Under the pieces are notes generated by a model. The model saw nothing but the letters and a program-made list of their open reading frames with translations, made no database searches and was not told the DNA's origin. A DNA stretch of 64,000 nt. It comes from Colius striatus (taxonomy: Eukaryota > Chordata > Aves > Coliiformes > Coliidae). A program made the translations under genes and the position numbers. Of the stretch, positions 10,085-19,899 are shown piece by piece. The stretch is taken from the NCBI RefSeq assembly GCF_028858725.1, contig NC_084789.1, positions 33,301,548-33,365,547 on the forward strand, read 5' to 3'. Each line of letters starts with the position of its first letter. Position 1 is the first letter of the stretch.

Positions 10085-10560
10085 TCTTCTCTACACAAGA
10101 GTTTTTACAAAGTCAGAGAGGCGAAGGGGCGTCGGAGCAGAGCCCCCGCGGGAGAGCTGCTTCCCGTTCGAGCCCAGCCCGCCGAGTTACCCCTGGGACG
10201 ACTTGCAGGGGAATGTCAAGTGGGCAGAGTCGGGCGGGGCTGCAGCGCAGGACGATCAGAGGAGTGGGGGAGCGCGACCCCGTGTTAGACTGGACACCAT
10301 CGGACACGCGAGGGGAGACAAAGAAAACACAGGAGAGACTAATACCAACTGCGTCGCCGGCGCCGGGGACGGCACAGAGTGAGCCAGACCCCCCCCGCCC
10401 CTTCCATCCGCAGCCGCCGCCGCCACAGCGCAACCGCTTCCCGCGCCCGGTCAGTGTCTCCGGAGTGCCCCCCCACACACATACCACGCGCCGACACGAC
10501 CGGCCCCAGCCCTCACGGACCGCTGGGCTCGTCCTTTCCATCCTCAGGCCCTTGCCTCAA
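10085..10560 (+). other. GC/CpG-rich segment between gag and env (copy 1B)
   Basis: This is the counterpart of 1240-1680 (-). It contains CCGCCGCCGCC-type runs and many CpGs, and three overlapping frames are open over 200-360 bases. One frame includes 'PPSYPWDDLQG', conserved in copy 1A. No domain is recognised. Copy 1A and copy 1B differ by scattered substitutions, many of them non-synonymous in either frame, which argues against strong coding constraint. Confidence 0.55.
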
Positions 10561-10744
10561 CGAGTATAAAAACTGTTGGTCGTGATGTTATGCATTTTGC
10601 TGTAAAGGTGATGATGAAGAGTGGTTTTCTTACAGTGGAAACTTCCTAAGTTGTTTTAGGTGTCAGGAACGGAACTTGGAAGAACAGAACATTTTGACAT
10701 TGAGAAGTTAAAAGGTGGTTTGTATTTTAGACTCATTGGTGAAG

Positions 10745-10772
10745 GATTCTTTTTTTAAACAGGAGTGAAAAA
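10745..10772 (+). promoter_or_regulatory. Candidate env splice acceptor
   Basis: A pyrimidine tract (TTCTTTTTTT) followed by AAACAG ends about ten bases before the env ATG at 10773. This is the usual layout for a spliced retroviral env mRNA. Confidence 0.55.
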
Positions 10773-11220
10773 ATGGATTTTGTCATACTGTTGATGCTTC
10801 AAATGATTGTGGTAAATGGTTTTAGGCAATTTCAACAAACCAAGCAAAACATGTGGCTTACAATGGCCAAAGCAATCAATCAGTCTACAATATGTTTATC
10901 AATGGCCACTCCAGATAATTCTTTTTGTACCTATTTTTTTGGAGTTCCATCAGATGTGACACAATGGCCTGTACCAAATGCATTAAAACCAAATCCCTTA
11001 GTTAAGGGTAATGGCAAAGTTGACAGCTGGGATTTGATCATTTCATGGTTGCAAATAATGACAACAGAGTCACAGGATCCTGACCTAGCAAACAAACTAA
11101 CCAAACCTCAATGACATTAAAAGACTTCATTAGTAATCTAAGTAGTATTAGCCATACAACTTTGCAACATAGACTTGCTAGGGATTTTCCCTTTAGCACG
11201 AGTATAATAACTTTGTTTGT
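10773..11220 (+). pseudogene. env: Env fragment, SU N-terminus joined to TM heptad region
   Basis: The ATG at 10773 opens a hydrophobic leader ('MDFVILLMLQMIVV') and an SU N-terminus with 'NMWLTMAKAINQSTICL', comparable with 'NIWITFANQTGQSSLCL' of family 2. The frame stops at 11114. A deletion near 11085 has joined SU to TM heptad sequence, which is readable in another frame as 'MTLKDFISNLSSI'. Central SU, the cleavage site, the CX6CC loop and the anchor are gone. It is a relic of an alpharetrovirus-type envelope. Confidence 0.75.
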
Positions 11221-11229
11221 CAGCTGTGC

Positions 11230-12044
11230 TTTTTTTTTTTCAGTGGATAAGAAGAAACTTACCAGGTATGAGCTGCTAAACTAATGTGCAGATTGTCCTT
11301 GAGCTGCTCTCGACTGTGAGAAACAAAGAAGCAAAAATGCATACGAGATAGCAGCTTCGGGCAGGGAGGAGGCTGGGACAGCGTGTGAAACTGCAAGGCT
11401 TATCACAGAAAACTACAGCTGCCTTTTAGAGAAAGGACCAATTAGAAGTCCTATAAACACGCTAGCTTTGCTGCTGATTATGGAGGTCTGATGCTTGTTA
11501 GTAAAATTTGAGTTATTAAAAACAGTGGAGCAGGCTGCCCGGGGGGGTCATGGACAGACCAGCTATCTCCATGCAATGAGCCACGGTATCCCTCACACTA
11601 GCCAGGGACAGACGGTCGTTAAATGCGCTCATAGCTCAATCGTCTAAGGGAGGGGGAGAGCATGGGGCGTAGAAGATATAACGGTCTACTGAGTCTCTCT
11701 TGCAGATTGACGTGTTTCTCGGAGTTCTCACCGTGATGCAGATCAAGATGGAGTCACTCAACTATTGGCAGGATTGAATAGTGAAGTGGAACACGACCAG
11801 CACCTGATCATATCTTCCTGCAATTCGCTCAGCTAGCATATGTGCTGGGCAGACACGTTATGTATCAGCCCGTGCCACAGGACACTGGAGTCATCGAGCA
11901 TAGGGAGCGGGAGATGTGGTAGGGGTCCGGAAGATCTCGGGTTGTAACATGAGAGGTGGAAGGTACGGAAGAGGGGGGCACGGGGTGGAGTGAGAGGAGG
12001 TGCTGGTGGTGGCAGATGTGAGCACATGGTGTAAACAAGGGGTT
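11230..12044. other. Unassigned stretch between family-1 env and family-2 integrase
   Basis: No gene is recognised. A T12-CAG tract ends near 11242. About 11317-11525 looks loosely LTR-like: it starts TGTGAGAAAC, has CCAAT near 11449 and CCTATAAACAC near 11451, and an ATTAAA near 11515. From 11530 to 12044 there is moderately GC-rich unique sequence with only short frames. The join to integrase at about 12045 shows no repeat. Confidence 0.3.
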
Positions 12045-12555
12045 GAAGTTTGGCAGATGGATGTCACTCATGTGGCAGAGTTTGGAAGACTAAAATATGT
12101 GCATGTAACCATAGACACATGGAGCAAATTTGTTTGGGCAACAGCACAGACAGGGGAGAGGGCCATACATGTGGAGCGTCATTTATATAGTTGTTTTTCA
12201 ACAATGGGAATTCCTCAGAAAATAAAGACAGACAATGGGCCGGCCTATATAAGTAGAAGCATAGAACAGTTTATGAGGCAATGGGGAGTTAAACATGTAG
12301 CAGGGATTCCCCATTTCCCCACAGGACAGGCCATCATAGAAAGAGCTAATGGGACTCTCAAAAGATATCTTGGTAAATATGGGGATGTTAGACCCACATA
12401 TGAAATTGCTAAAGGCCTTATTTGTTATGAACCACCTGTGTGTGTTTGGGGAACAGAAGCTACCACCTGTAATAATGCATCATAATCCAAAGGCACAAAA
12501 GGAGGAGAAGAAAGAAATATGGGTTAGATATCGTGACCCTAAAACAGGGATATGA
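12045..12555 (+). pseudogene. pol: Integrase fragment with catalytic DDE residues
   Basis: The frame 12000-12485 enters integrase at 12045 ('[14 protein letters not shown]'). It keeps all three catalytic acids: Asp in 'MDVTH', Asp in 'TDNGPAY' and Glu in 'IIERANG'. The zinc-binding N-terminus is absent. A shift near 12400 moves the C-terminal part ('EIWVRYRDPKTG') to another frame ending at 12555. Upstream sequence is not pol, so the piece lacks a natural start. Truncation makes it inactive despite the intact triad. Confidence 0.8.
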
Positions 12556-12800
12556 CAGTCTCCAGCCAAAGTATTATACTTGGATATTTGTGTGTTGATT
12601 CCCTCACAGGATCCATTTGGGTGCCAGCCAGGTGGACAAGAGCTGTCCTTCAAGCTGTCGAGATCAAACCATCTGACGAAAAAGGAGAGGAAGAGATTGA
12701 AGACCAAATACACCCTCGTCTTGCGGTCATTATAGGACTGACTAACAATCAAAAGACTGAAGATTATATAACAAAAAGACAGTGAATTTAATGAATAATA

Positions 12801-13280
12801 ATGAGGTGTTTTGTTATAACCATAGCTTTTAGTGTAACTATCATTGCTAACAGCTTGACGCATTTTAATCAGCCTATAGATAATATTTGGATAACCTTTG
12901 CTAATCAAACTGGTCAATCATCTCTTTGTCTTAGTTTGGGAGGGGTTACTAATCCTTTTAAAACGTGTTTGATAGGATTGCCCGTGTGGAATCCGGAGGA
13001 ATTTTGTGTACTAGTAGACAATAACACCTTGTGTAATAGGACCGAGCTGAACATAGTTAGCTATGATCACGATCATTTCGACGGGAAACGTCAATGTGAG
13101 ATAATTAAGTCCCTTAATACCACATTAGCCTCACCCCCTGAGCAAATAGACTTGTTTGGAAGTGCCAATGCAAGCTTCGGTACTAATGGAACTGGGGGAA
13201 ATTGGATAAGTTTTATGTCACGGGATATCCATGACTTTAATAGAAATCGAAAATATTGGGCCACCTTAGACTCTTTTTGA
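12801..13280 (+). pseudogene. env: Env SU N-terminal frame
   Basis: The ATG at 12801 gives a signal peptide ('MRCFVITIAFSVTIIANS'), then 'NIWITFANQTGQSSLCLSL' and 'FKTCLIGLPVWNP'. Several N-glycosylation sequons (NNT, NRT, NTT, NAS) fit a surface glycoprotein. The frame ends at a TGA (13278-13280) where copy 2a reads on, so a local indel at about 13272-13300 shifts into the next frame. The receptor-binding part is far shorter than usual for alpharetroviral SU. Confidence 0.8.
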
Positions 13281-14170
13281 ACTCAGAAACGGTATGTAAG
13301 CAATTGTATCCCAGCTGTAATGTCTCTAGTATTACATCACCCAAGAAACTGCCCACGGGTACATTTTTAATCTGTGGAGAAAGGGCCTGGAACGGAATAC
13401 CAGTAAATCCCCCGGGTGGATCCTGTTATTTGCGGAACCTCTCTTTATTCCACACTAACTTAACCACACTAATGCAGCTTGCTGACCATCATAACAGCTC
13501 CCGCAAAAACCGTAGTTATTATGAGTTTGATTGTACTGATATTGGTCCCCCACGATTTTGGAGTGAACTGAAGCAAGTCATAGTTGCCACCCTTTTGCCA
13601 GGAGGAGCAGCCAATAAGGCCATGAACTTGGCTAAACAGTTAGGATGTTGGACTAAAGACGAGTTAAATAAAACTTCAGAAATGATTGATATGTTAACAG
13701 CTGACGTTCAAAGTGTAAATGATGTGGTGTTACAAAAAAGAGCTGCCATAGACTTTTTATTATTAGCCCACGGACATGGATGTGAAGAATTTGAGGGCAT
13801 GTGTTGTATGAACCTGTCGGACCATTCCACCTCGATACATGCCAAACTGAAAGAACTTCAACTGGGATTACGTCAGTTGAAACAAGAAGAGGGATTAGGA
13901 CTTGAAGGTTGGCTTAAAAAATGGGTAATAGGCTCTTGGTTGCGAAATGTTATAATGTATGGAATTGACTTTATGGGTATTGTTTTATTTGTATTGTTAG
14001 TGTTTCCCTGTTTTATAAATTGTATTCAACGGACAATAGAAAGAACATTTGAGAGGATATGGCAAGCTAATATTATTATCGAAAAAGAAAACGCGGGAAA
14101 TGTGGGGAGTTCTGTGGAGACTTGGCTAGAGGAAAGAGGACATGATAGAATCCACCTCGTTAGGCAGTGA
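13256..14170 (+). CDS. env: Env C-terminal SU plus complete TM subunit frame
   Basis: 304 codons are open. In order: 'GTFLICGERAWNGIPVN' (end of SU), a minimal furin-type R-K-N-R near codon 85, internal fusion-peptide-like 'LLPGGAANKAMNLAKQ', heptad coiled coil, 'AAIDFLLLAHGHG', CX6CC ('CEEFEGMCC'), second helix, membrane anchor ('FMGIVLFVLLVF') and a cytoplasmic tail that runs across the polypurine tract into the LTR to a TGA at 14168-14170. This is an alpharetrovirus-type TM. It lacks its own signal peptide because the SU frame upstream is shifted, so expression as a functional envelope is unlikely. Confidence 0.8.
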   Translation: MGHLRLFLNSETVCKQLYPSCNVSSITSPKKLPTGTFLICGERAWNGIPVNPPGGSCYLRNLSLFHTNLTTLMQLADHHNSSRKNRSYYEFDCTDIGPPRFWSELKQVIVATLLPGGAANKAMNLAKQLGCWTKDELNKTSEMIDMLTADVQSVNDVVLQKRAAIDFLLLAHGHGCEEFEGMCCMNLSDHSTSIHAKLKELQLGLRQLKQEEGLGLEGWLKKWVIGSWLRNVIMYGIDFMGIVLFVLLVFPCFINCIQRTIERTFERIWQANIIIEKENAGNVGSSVETWLEERGHDRIHLVRQ

Positions 14171-14455
14171 GCATTAAGCAGTAAGATATCGGACTCCTGC
14201 TCAAAGACATGAGAGAAAGAGAGTTGTATGATAACAGGATGAGAAAACAAGAGCTTAGTTTGGGTTAAGCAGTCACAAGTATCTAGAGTATGTTGAAACA
14301 GGGGCAAGGTTTGCATCTAACTGGGAACCAATGATGAGCTTAGCTTTTGCAATATGTATGAGCCTGATTATTATATCTATAAAAGAGTTGTATCTTTCAA
14401 AATAAGTTGAGACTTGTTGCACTCCAGGGTGGGCTTGTCTCCCGTCGTCTTGAAC
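14113..14455 (+). repeat. Family-2 3' LTR (copy 2b)
   Basis: It starts TGTGGAGACT after a purine tract and ends TTGAACA. A CTATAAAAG box lies near 14376; the poly(A) signal is degenerate (AATAAG). The env stop codon lies inside its first 60 bases. Confidence 0.85.
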
Positions 14456-15034
14456 ATTATACCACTGCGTAGGGAAACTATAAGAAAGCAGGAAGGGAGA
14501 CCCCACCTACAGTAGTAAGTAGGTTCCCATGTAGTCGATTACCCAGCACTGTGTCACATTTTCAGCTTCTTTCCTGTGGGAGCTATCTCCAATAACACTC
14601 ACTTGGACTGCTCAACTCCCATTGAAAAAATACATGCTTTACGTTAAGTTATACCACTGTGCATGGGAGCTACAAGAAAGTAGGAAGGCAGAGACCACCT
14701 ACAGTATTAAGTAGGTCTTAATGTAGTCTGTCACCCAGCACTGTGTCACATTTGCAGCTGCCTTCCTGTGGGAGCTATCTCCAATAACACTCACTAGGAC
14801 TGCTCAGGTCCCATGGAAAAAATACATGCTGTCGGTAGAAGTTATAGCACTGCCTATGGGAGATACAATAAAGCAGGAAGGGAGACCCCACCTACAGTAG
14901 TAAGTAGGTCCCCATGTAGTCTATCAACCAGCACTGTGTCACCTTTGAAACTGCTTTCCTATGGGAGCTATCTCCAATCCCATGCTCTTGGCCTCATCAG
15001 CTCTCTTTAAAAATAGATTCTGTCAGTAGAAGTT
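14456..15034 (+). repeat. 191-bp satellite block S3
   Basis: About three monomers. Both edges fall at the TTATACCACTGC landmark: it begins TTATACC after the family-2 LTR and ends TTATATGACTAC before family-3 copy 3a. Confidence 0.93.
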
Positions 15035-15160
15035 ATATGACTACAGACTTCATCCCAGTCACCACCCTACGACCACCAGGAGGCAGAAGACCCCATAGTA
15101 ACAAGACGGGCACATGCGCAGAGTACACCAGGGAGCGATGCACTCGACCGATAAGGACCG

Positions 15161-15268
15161 TATAAAAGGAAACTGACACGGGAGGGGGGCAGGATTGAGC
15201 GCCTTTGATGGAGCAGGGTCTCCTGGCCACCCACTGCTGCTTTGCTTATTTACCGCTTGCGTAATAAA
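15161..15268 (+). promoter_or_regulatory. LTR promoter and poly(A) signal (copy 3a)
   Basis: TATAAAAG at 15161-15168 and AATAAA at 15263-15268. The same pair is at 18984/19099 (3b) and 43666/43767 (3c). Confidence 0.65.
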
Positions 15269-15328
15269 TTTGATCTGTGAGTCATTTAAATTGGCCTGTG
15301 AACTTTTTCACAGCAACTTATAACAATT

Positions 15329-15346
15329 TGGTGCCGTGACTCAGAT
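15329..15346 (+). other. Primer binding site, tRNA-His type (copy 3a)
   Basis: TGGTGCCGTGACTCAGAT follows the LTR by three bases. It differs by one base from the tRNA-His primer site known from HERV-H-like gammaretroviral elements. Confidence 0.75.
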
Positions 15347-15869
15347 CCAGGTAAATTTGGTATTGGATTCCCAGAGTAGGGGGGCGCCCCATCTGAAGAT
15401 GGCCCTGGTGTGGGATATTCCTTTGCCAAACTCTGTATTCCGAACCCCTTCTAAATTTGGCACATAAGCAAATAAAGCTGCAGTATCCCATAATTTTTGT
15501 GCATAAAGATCCAAACGAAGACTCTGGATTGAGTATTTGCGTGGTTCCGTTCGATCGGGGTGGTTATCCTAGAGTGAGAGTGAGTGCGTACCCTCCAGTA
15601 GTGCAGTTCCCATTGCCCGCGAGGGCGTGGGTCACGACCGAGGGGAACGATTGTGAAAACGAGTCAAGGGCACTCTAGAAGTTGAAACAGAGGAAGAGCA
15701 AGCCCTCTGATCCCATGGGTGGCATAAGGATAGGCTGCCAGATATTCCCCCAGAAAGTCCTCTGGGGATGATGATAAAATTTTGGAATGATTCCCTCCTG
15801 TAGAAGACAAGAAAAAGTAAGAAAAGTAGAGTAAGAAAAAAAAAAGAGTAAGAAAAAAGATGGTACATT

Positions 15870-16690
15870 ACTGTATGGAAGTCTGGGGTGCTGGGGAGTG
15901 TCATTAGGAAATCCCCATATTATTTGGCCCATATTTGGATCTTTTGAGGACTGGTTATGAGCAGACCTCAATTTGTGGGTAAATGATAAGAAGACCGTTA
16001 CCCAAGAGGAAATTGAATATGCGAGTCTCTGGATACCCCAACTTTCTTCTAAGGTATCCATGTTCACTCTTAAGGAAAAGAAAGCTAAGTGCCCACCCAA
16101 AGAGGAGATTTGGTAGAGGATCCTCTGGGTGTGTCTGAGAGATTAGATCAGTTCTTAGGGCTGAATCTCTATACCTGGGATGAACTATATTATTCACAAA
16201 GGAAGAAAAGGAAATGATTCGAAGAGCAGGAATGAGAATCTGGGATCAACAGCACCAGGCAGGACCAGACGCACATGTGAAATGGCCCTTGCAAAGGCCC
16301 AATTGGAATAATCAGATGGCGGAGCACAGAGCCGATATGGCAGACCTCCGAGTCATCATTGCGCATGGAATCAGAGAGTCTGTTCCCCAAGGACAGAATA
16401 TTAACAAAGCATTCAATGAGAGACAGAGAAAAGACAAAACCCCAACTGATTGGCTTGAGAGATTATGTAAAAGCCTTCAACTGTACTCTGGAGTAGATCC
16501 AGCAGCTCCAGTGGGACAGGCATTATTAAAGACCCAGTTTGTGGCAAAATCATGGGTAGATATCTGAAAGAAACTAGAAAAATGAGAAGATTGACAAGGA
16601 AAAGGGCTAGAAGGGGAAACAAAAGCCTGGGAGACAGGTGCATTCAACAGGGAAAAAAAAAAAAAAAGAAATCAAAGGACAATGGAATGT
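15870..16690 (+). pseudogene. gag: Gag, gammaretrovirus-like, broken
   Basis: Several frames together read a gamma-type gag: a region with 'NPHIIWPIFGSFEDW' near 15915, an open frame 16214-16567 containing 'DKTPTDWLERLCKSLQLYSG' (capsid homology) and, after a stop at 16567, 'DWQEKGLE'-like text in a shifted frame. An A-rich tract (about 16652-16668) follows. Stops and shifts prevent translation of one protein. The same segment in copy 3c lacks about 100 bp (44766), and copy 3b lacks most of the N-terminal half. Confidence 0.7.
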
Positions 16691-16719
16691 TTTTAAGGAA
16701 GAATAGGGGGTGTCAGGGG

Positions 16720-17625
16720 CTCTATTTGCTGAGGACCACAAGAGTAATCGAGCCCTTGATAAAACTGAAGTTAGGTCCTCAGCGTCAGGAAGCAGAATTT
16801 TTAGTGGACTCGGGCTGAGAGATCTATGATCCAGTGATTGCCCCAGGGATGTAAGACAAGTAGTAGTGGCAAAAGGGGAAACATTTAAAGTACCTCTTGT
16901 GAAGGAGGTACTCTTAGAATCTGAAGCAGCAAAATATGCTGTAGGATCGTTTTTGTTTGTTCCGGAGGCTGATCATAATTTATTAGGGAGAGATGTAATT
17001 ATAGACTTAGGAAAAACCCTGGGCTGCCAGTAAGGGTAAAGCAGTGCCCCTTGTCACAAGAAGATAGACGAGGATTAACCAGAAATAGAAAGACTAATAT
17101 CTAAGGGACTACATGAGCCCTGTATGTCCACTTACAATACTCCCATATTGCCAGTAAAGAAATCTGATGGGACTTATAGATTGGTACATAACCTCCGGGA
17201 GATAAACAAGAGAACTATTACTAGGTTCCCTGTGGTAGCTAACCCGCACACCTTATTGAGTCATTTGAGTCCAGAGTACCAGTGATATAGTGTGCTAGAC
17301 CTTAAGGATGTCTTTTTGGGCATGTTCCCTGAAAGAGGAGTGCAGGGATTATTCTGCTTTTGAATGTGAAGATCCTGACACCCATAAAAACCAACAGTTG
17401 AGATGGACTGTATTACCACAGGGATTTACAGAGTCCCCCAGTCTTTTTGGACAAGCACTAGAACAGATCTTGAGAAATTATGAGTTAGGCAAAGAAGCTA
17501 TTTTAGATATTTTAGAAAGAATCATCTTTAAACTCCCCGATGGGAGGTTCCTTTTCTTGTCTTATTTAAGGACCAATTTCCCAGGATCAGTGGGAAGCTG
17601 CAGAGGTCCCAGGAGAACTGAAACT
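16720..17625 (+). pseudogene. pol: Protease-RT-integrase remnant, deleted
   Basis: Protease has 'EFLVDSG' followed directly by a TGA (16806-16818), where copy 3b keeps D-S-G-A. RT N-terminal text ('LPVKKSDGTYRLVHNLREIN') is at about 17150, and 'LPQGF' near 17415. The frame 17308-17691 then passes from RT ('NYELGKEAIL') into the integrase C-terminus ('LPDGRFLFLSYL') at about 17507, so the RT active site, RNase H and most of integrase are deleted. The frame finally reads into satellite. Confidence 0.75.
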
Positions 17626-17631
17626 TCAGCT

Positions 17632-18636
17632 GCATACCTTACACAGTGGTATAACTTAACCGACCGCATATATTTTTTCAATGGGACCTAAGCAGTACAA
17701 GTGAGTGGGATTGGATATAGCTCCCACAGGAAAGCAGCTGCAAACGTGAAACAGTGCTGGTTGATAGTCTATATGGGGGCTTACTTACTACTGTAGGTGG
17801 TTTCTCCTTTCCTGGTTTCTTGTAGCTCCCATTTGCTGGCTAATAGACTACATGGGGGTGTACTTACGACTTTGATTTGGGTAAGCCTTCCAGCTTTTTT
17901 TTAGCTCCCATACGCAGTGCTATAACTCAACAGAAAGGATGTATTTTTTTCAATGGAAGCTGAGCAGACTAAGTAAGTGGGATTGGAGATAGCTCCCACA
18001 GAAAGCCGGTGCAAATGTGACACAGTGCTGGCTGATAGACTACATGGGGACCTACCTACTACTGTAGGTGGGGTCTGCCTTCCTGCTTTCTTGTAGCTCC
18101 CATACGCAGTGCTATAACTTAACCTAGAGCATATATTTTTTCAATGGGAGTTGAGCAGCCCAAGTGACTGGGATTGGAGATAGTGCCCACAGGAAAGCAG
18201 CTGCAAATGTGACACAGTATTGGCTGGCAGACTACATGGGGACCTACTTACTACTGTATTTGGGGTCTGCCTTCCATTTTTCTTGTACCTCCCATACGGA
18301 GTGGTATAACTTCTACCGATAGTCTGTGTTTTTTCTATGGGAGTTGAGCAGTCCAAGTGAGTGGGATTGGAGATAGCTCCCACAGGAAAGCAGGTGAAAA
18401 TGTGACACAGTGCTGGCTGATAGACTACATGGGGACCTACTTAGTACTGTAGGTGGGGTCTCCCTTCCTGCTTTCTTTTAGCTCCCATCGGCAGTAGTAT
18501 AACTTTTACCGCCAGCATGTATTTTTTCAATGGGCGGTCAGCAGTGCAAGTGAGTGGGATTGGAGTTAGCTCCCACAGGAAAGCAGCTGTAAATGTGACA
18601 CAGTACTGGCTGATAGACTACATGGGGTTCTAATGG
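17632..18636 (-). repeat. 191-bp satellite block S4, inverted
   Basis: About five monomers in the opposite orientation to every other block (GATAGACTACATGGGG and GTGGGATTGGAGATAGCTCC on the plus strand). It lies between the end of copy 3a and the start of copy 3b. Confidence 0.93.
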
Positions 18637-18663
18637 AAGAGGTGATGTTCGTTGATCAAATCA

Positions 18664-19161
18664 TGAAAGAATAGTTGTGCAAGGAAAAATTTAAAGTAAT
18701 TGTAAAAGTCTTGTAAAACTTTAACCGTAAAGTCTTAACTGTAAAGTCCCTCAATGTGCACAGGTGCAGTTGGCTAAGGTGCTTATAGCAGGTACAATAC
18801 GTTGTGCATGAGCTGATAAGAGCCAAGAGAAGAATTCATGAGCGGGCCACTAGAGGAAGACTACCGACTTCACCGCAGCGACCACCTTACGACCACCAGG
18901 AGGCAGTGGAAGACCCCCTAGTAACAAGACGGGTACATGGGCAGAGTACACCAGGGAGCAATGCACTCGACCGATAAGGACTGTATAAAAGGACTGTGAT
19001 ATGGCGGGGGGGGGGGGGGGGGGGGGGGGGCCGCACGTCGTTGGTGGAGCAGAGTCTCCCGACCGCCCAGTGCTGTTTTGCTTATTTGCTGCTTGCTTAA
19101 TAAATTTGATCTGTGAGTCATTTAAATTGGGTAGTTATCTTTATCACAGCAACTTATAACA
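18664..19161 (+). repeat. Family-3 5' LTR (copy 3b)
   Basis: It starts TGAAAGAATAG, shared with 43360 in copy 3c, and ends near ATAACA before the primer site. TATAAAA is at 18984-18990 and AATAAA at 19099-19104. A run of 25 G (19006-19030) lies just downstream of the TATA box. The start is judged from the 3b/3c comparison. Confidence 0.7.
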
Positions 19162-19164
19162 ATT

Positions 19165-19182
19165 TGGTGCCGTGACTCCGAT
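19165..19182 (+). other. Primer binding site, tRNA-His type (copy 3b)
   Basis: TGGTGCCGTGACTCCGAT differs by one base from the tRNA-His primer site. Confidence 0.75.
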
Positions 19183-19599
19183 ACAGGTAAATTTGATATT
19201 GGATTCCCAGAGTAGGGGGGCGTCCCATCTGCGGATGGCCCTGGTGTGGGAAATTCCCTTGCCAAACTCTGTATTCCGAACCCCTTCTAAATTTGGCAAA
19301 TAAGCACATAAACCTGCAGTACCCCATAATTTTTGTCCACGAAGATCCGAACGAAGACCCTGGATTGGGTAAGTATTTGCGTGATTCCGTTCGGTCGGGG
19401 TGGGTATCCTAGAGTGCGAGTGACTGAGAGGTCTCAAGGAGACCAAGTGAGTGCGGACGCTCCAGTAGTGCAGTTCCCATTGCCCACGAGGGCGTGGGTC
19501 ACCGAGGGGAACGATTGTGAGATCGAGTCAAGGGCACTCTGGAAGACTGGACAGAGGAAGTGTAAGCCTTCTGATCCCATGGGTGGTCATAAGGATAGG

Positions 19600-19880
19600 C
19601 TGCCAGGTATTCCCCCAGAAAGTCCTCTGGGGAATAATCAGATGGCAGAGCACAGAGCCCATATGGCAGACCTCCGAGCCATCATTGTGCAGGGAATCAG
19701 AGTCTGTTCCCCAAGGACAGAATATTAACAAAGCATTAAAAATTAGAAGATTGGCAAGAAAAAGGGCTAGAAAGGGAAACAAAAGCCTGGGAGACAGCTG
19801 CATTCATCAGGAAAAAAAAAAAAAAAAAAGGAATCAAAGGACAATGGAATGTTTTAAAGGAAGAAGAGGGGGAGTCAGGG
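19600..19880 (+). pseudogene. gag: Gag remnant (copy 3b)
   Basis: After 'GGGGAATAATCAGATGGC' only the region equivalent to 16305-16400 and the late-gag/A-tract region (19805-19830) remain. The main capsid segment of copy 3a is missing. Confidence 0.55.
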
Positions 19881-19899
19881 TCTCTATTTGCTGAGGACC

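Larger units (their letters stand above)
8589..11230 (+). mobile_element. Family-1 ERV copy 1B, 5' LTR-gag-GC segment-env
   Basis: 5' LTR 8589-9262, tRNA-Lys3-type primer site 9265-9282, gag 9447-10064, GC-rich segment about 10085-10560, env leader with splice acceptor, and env from 10773. Env is cut by an internal deletion near 11085 and ends in TM heptad sequence at about 11100-11220. No 3' LTR of this family follows. Pol is absent, as in copy 1A, so both copies belong to a pol-less, non-autonomous subfamily. Confidence 0.85.
12045..14455 (+). mobile_element. Family-2 ERV copy 2b, integrase-env-3' LTR
   Basis: This begins inside the integrase core and runs through env to a 3' LTR ending at 14455, where satellite resumes at TTATACC. 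It is the best preserved 3' half of family 2 here. It shares a shortened SU region with copy 2a, so that shortening predates their separation. Confidence 0.87.
15035..17631 (+). mobile_element. Family-3 gammaretrovirus-like ERV copy 3a
   Basis: Partial 5' LTR (15035-15325, missing most of U3 compared with 18664 and 43360), tRNA-His-type primer site (15329-15346), leader, gag (about 15870-16690), protease, RT N-terminus, then a deletion that joins RT to the integrase C-terminus near 17507. No env or 3' LTR is present. The right edge meets inverted satellite at 17632. Confidence 0.82.

Noticed and set aside
15632..16390. Minus-strand frames across family-3 leader and gag
   Set aside because: Gamma-type gag text and a tRNA-His primer site on the plus strand explain the region.
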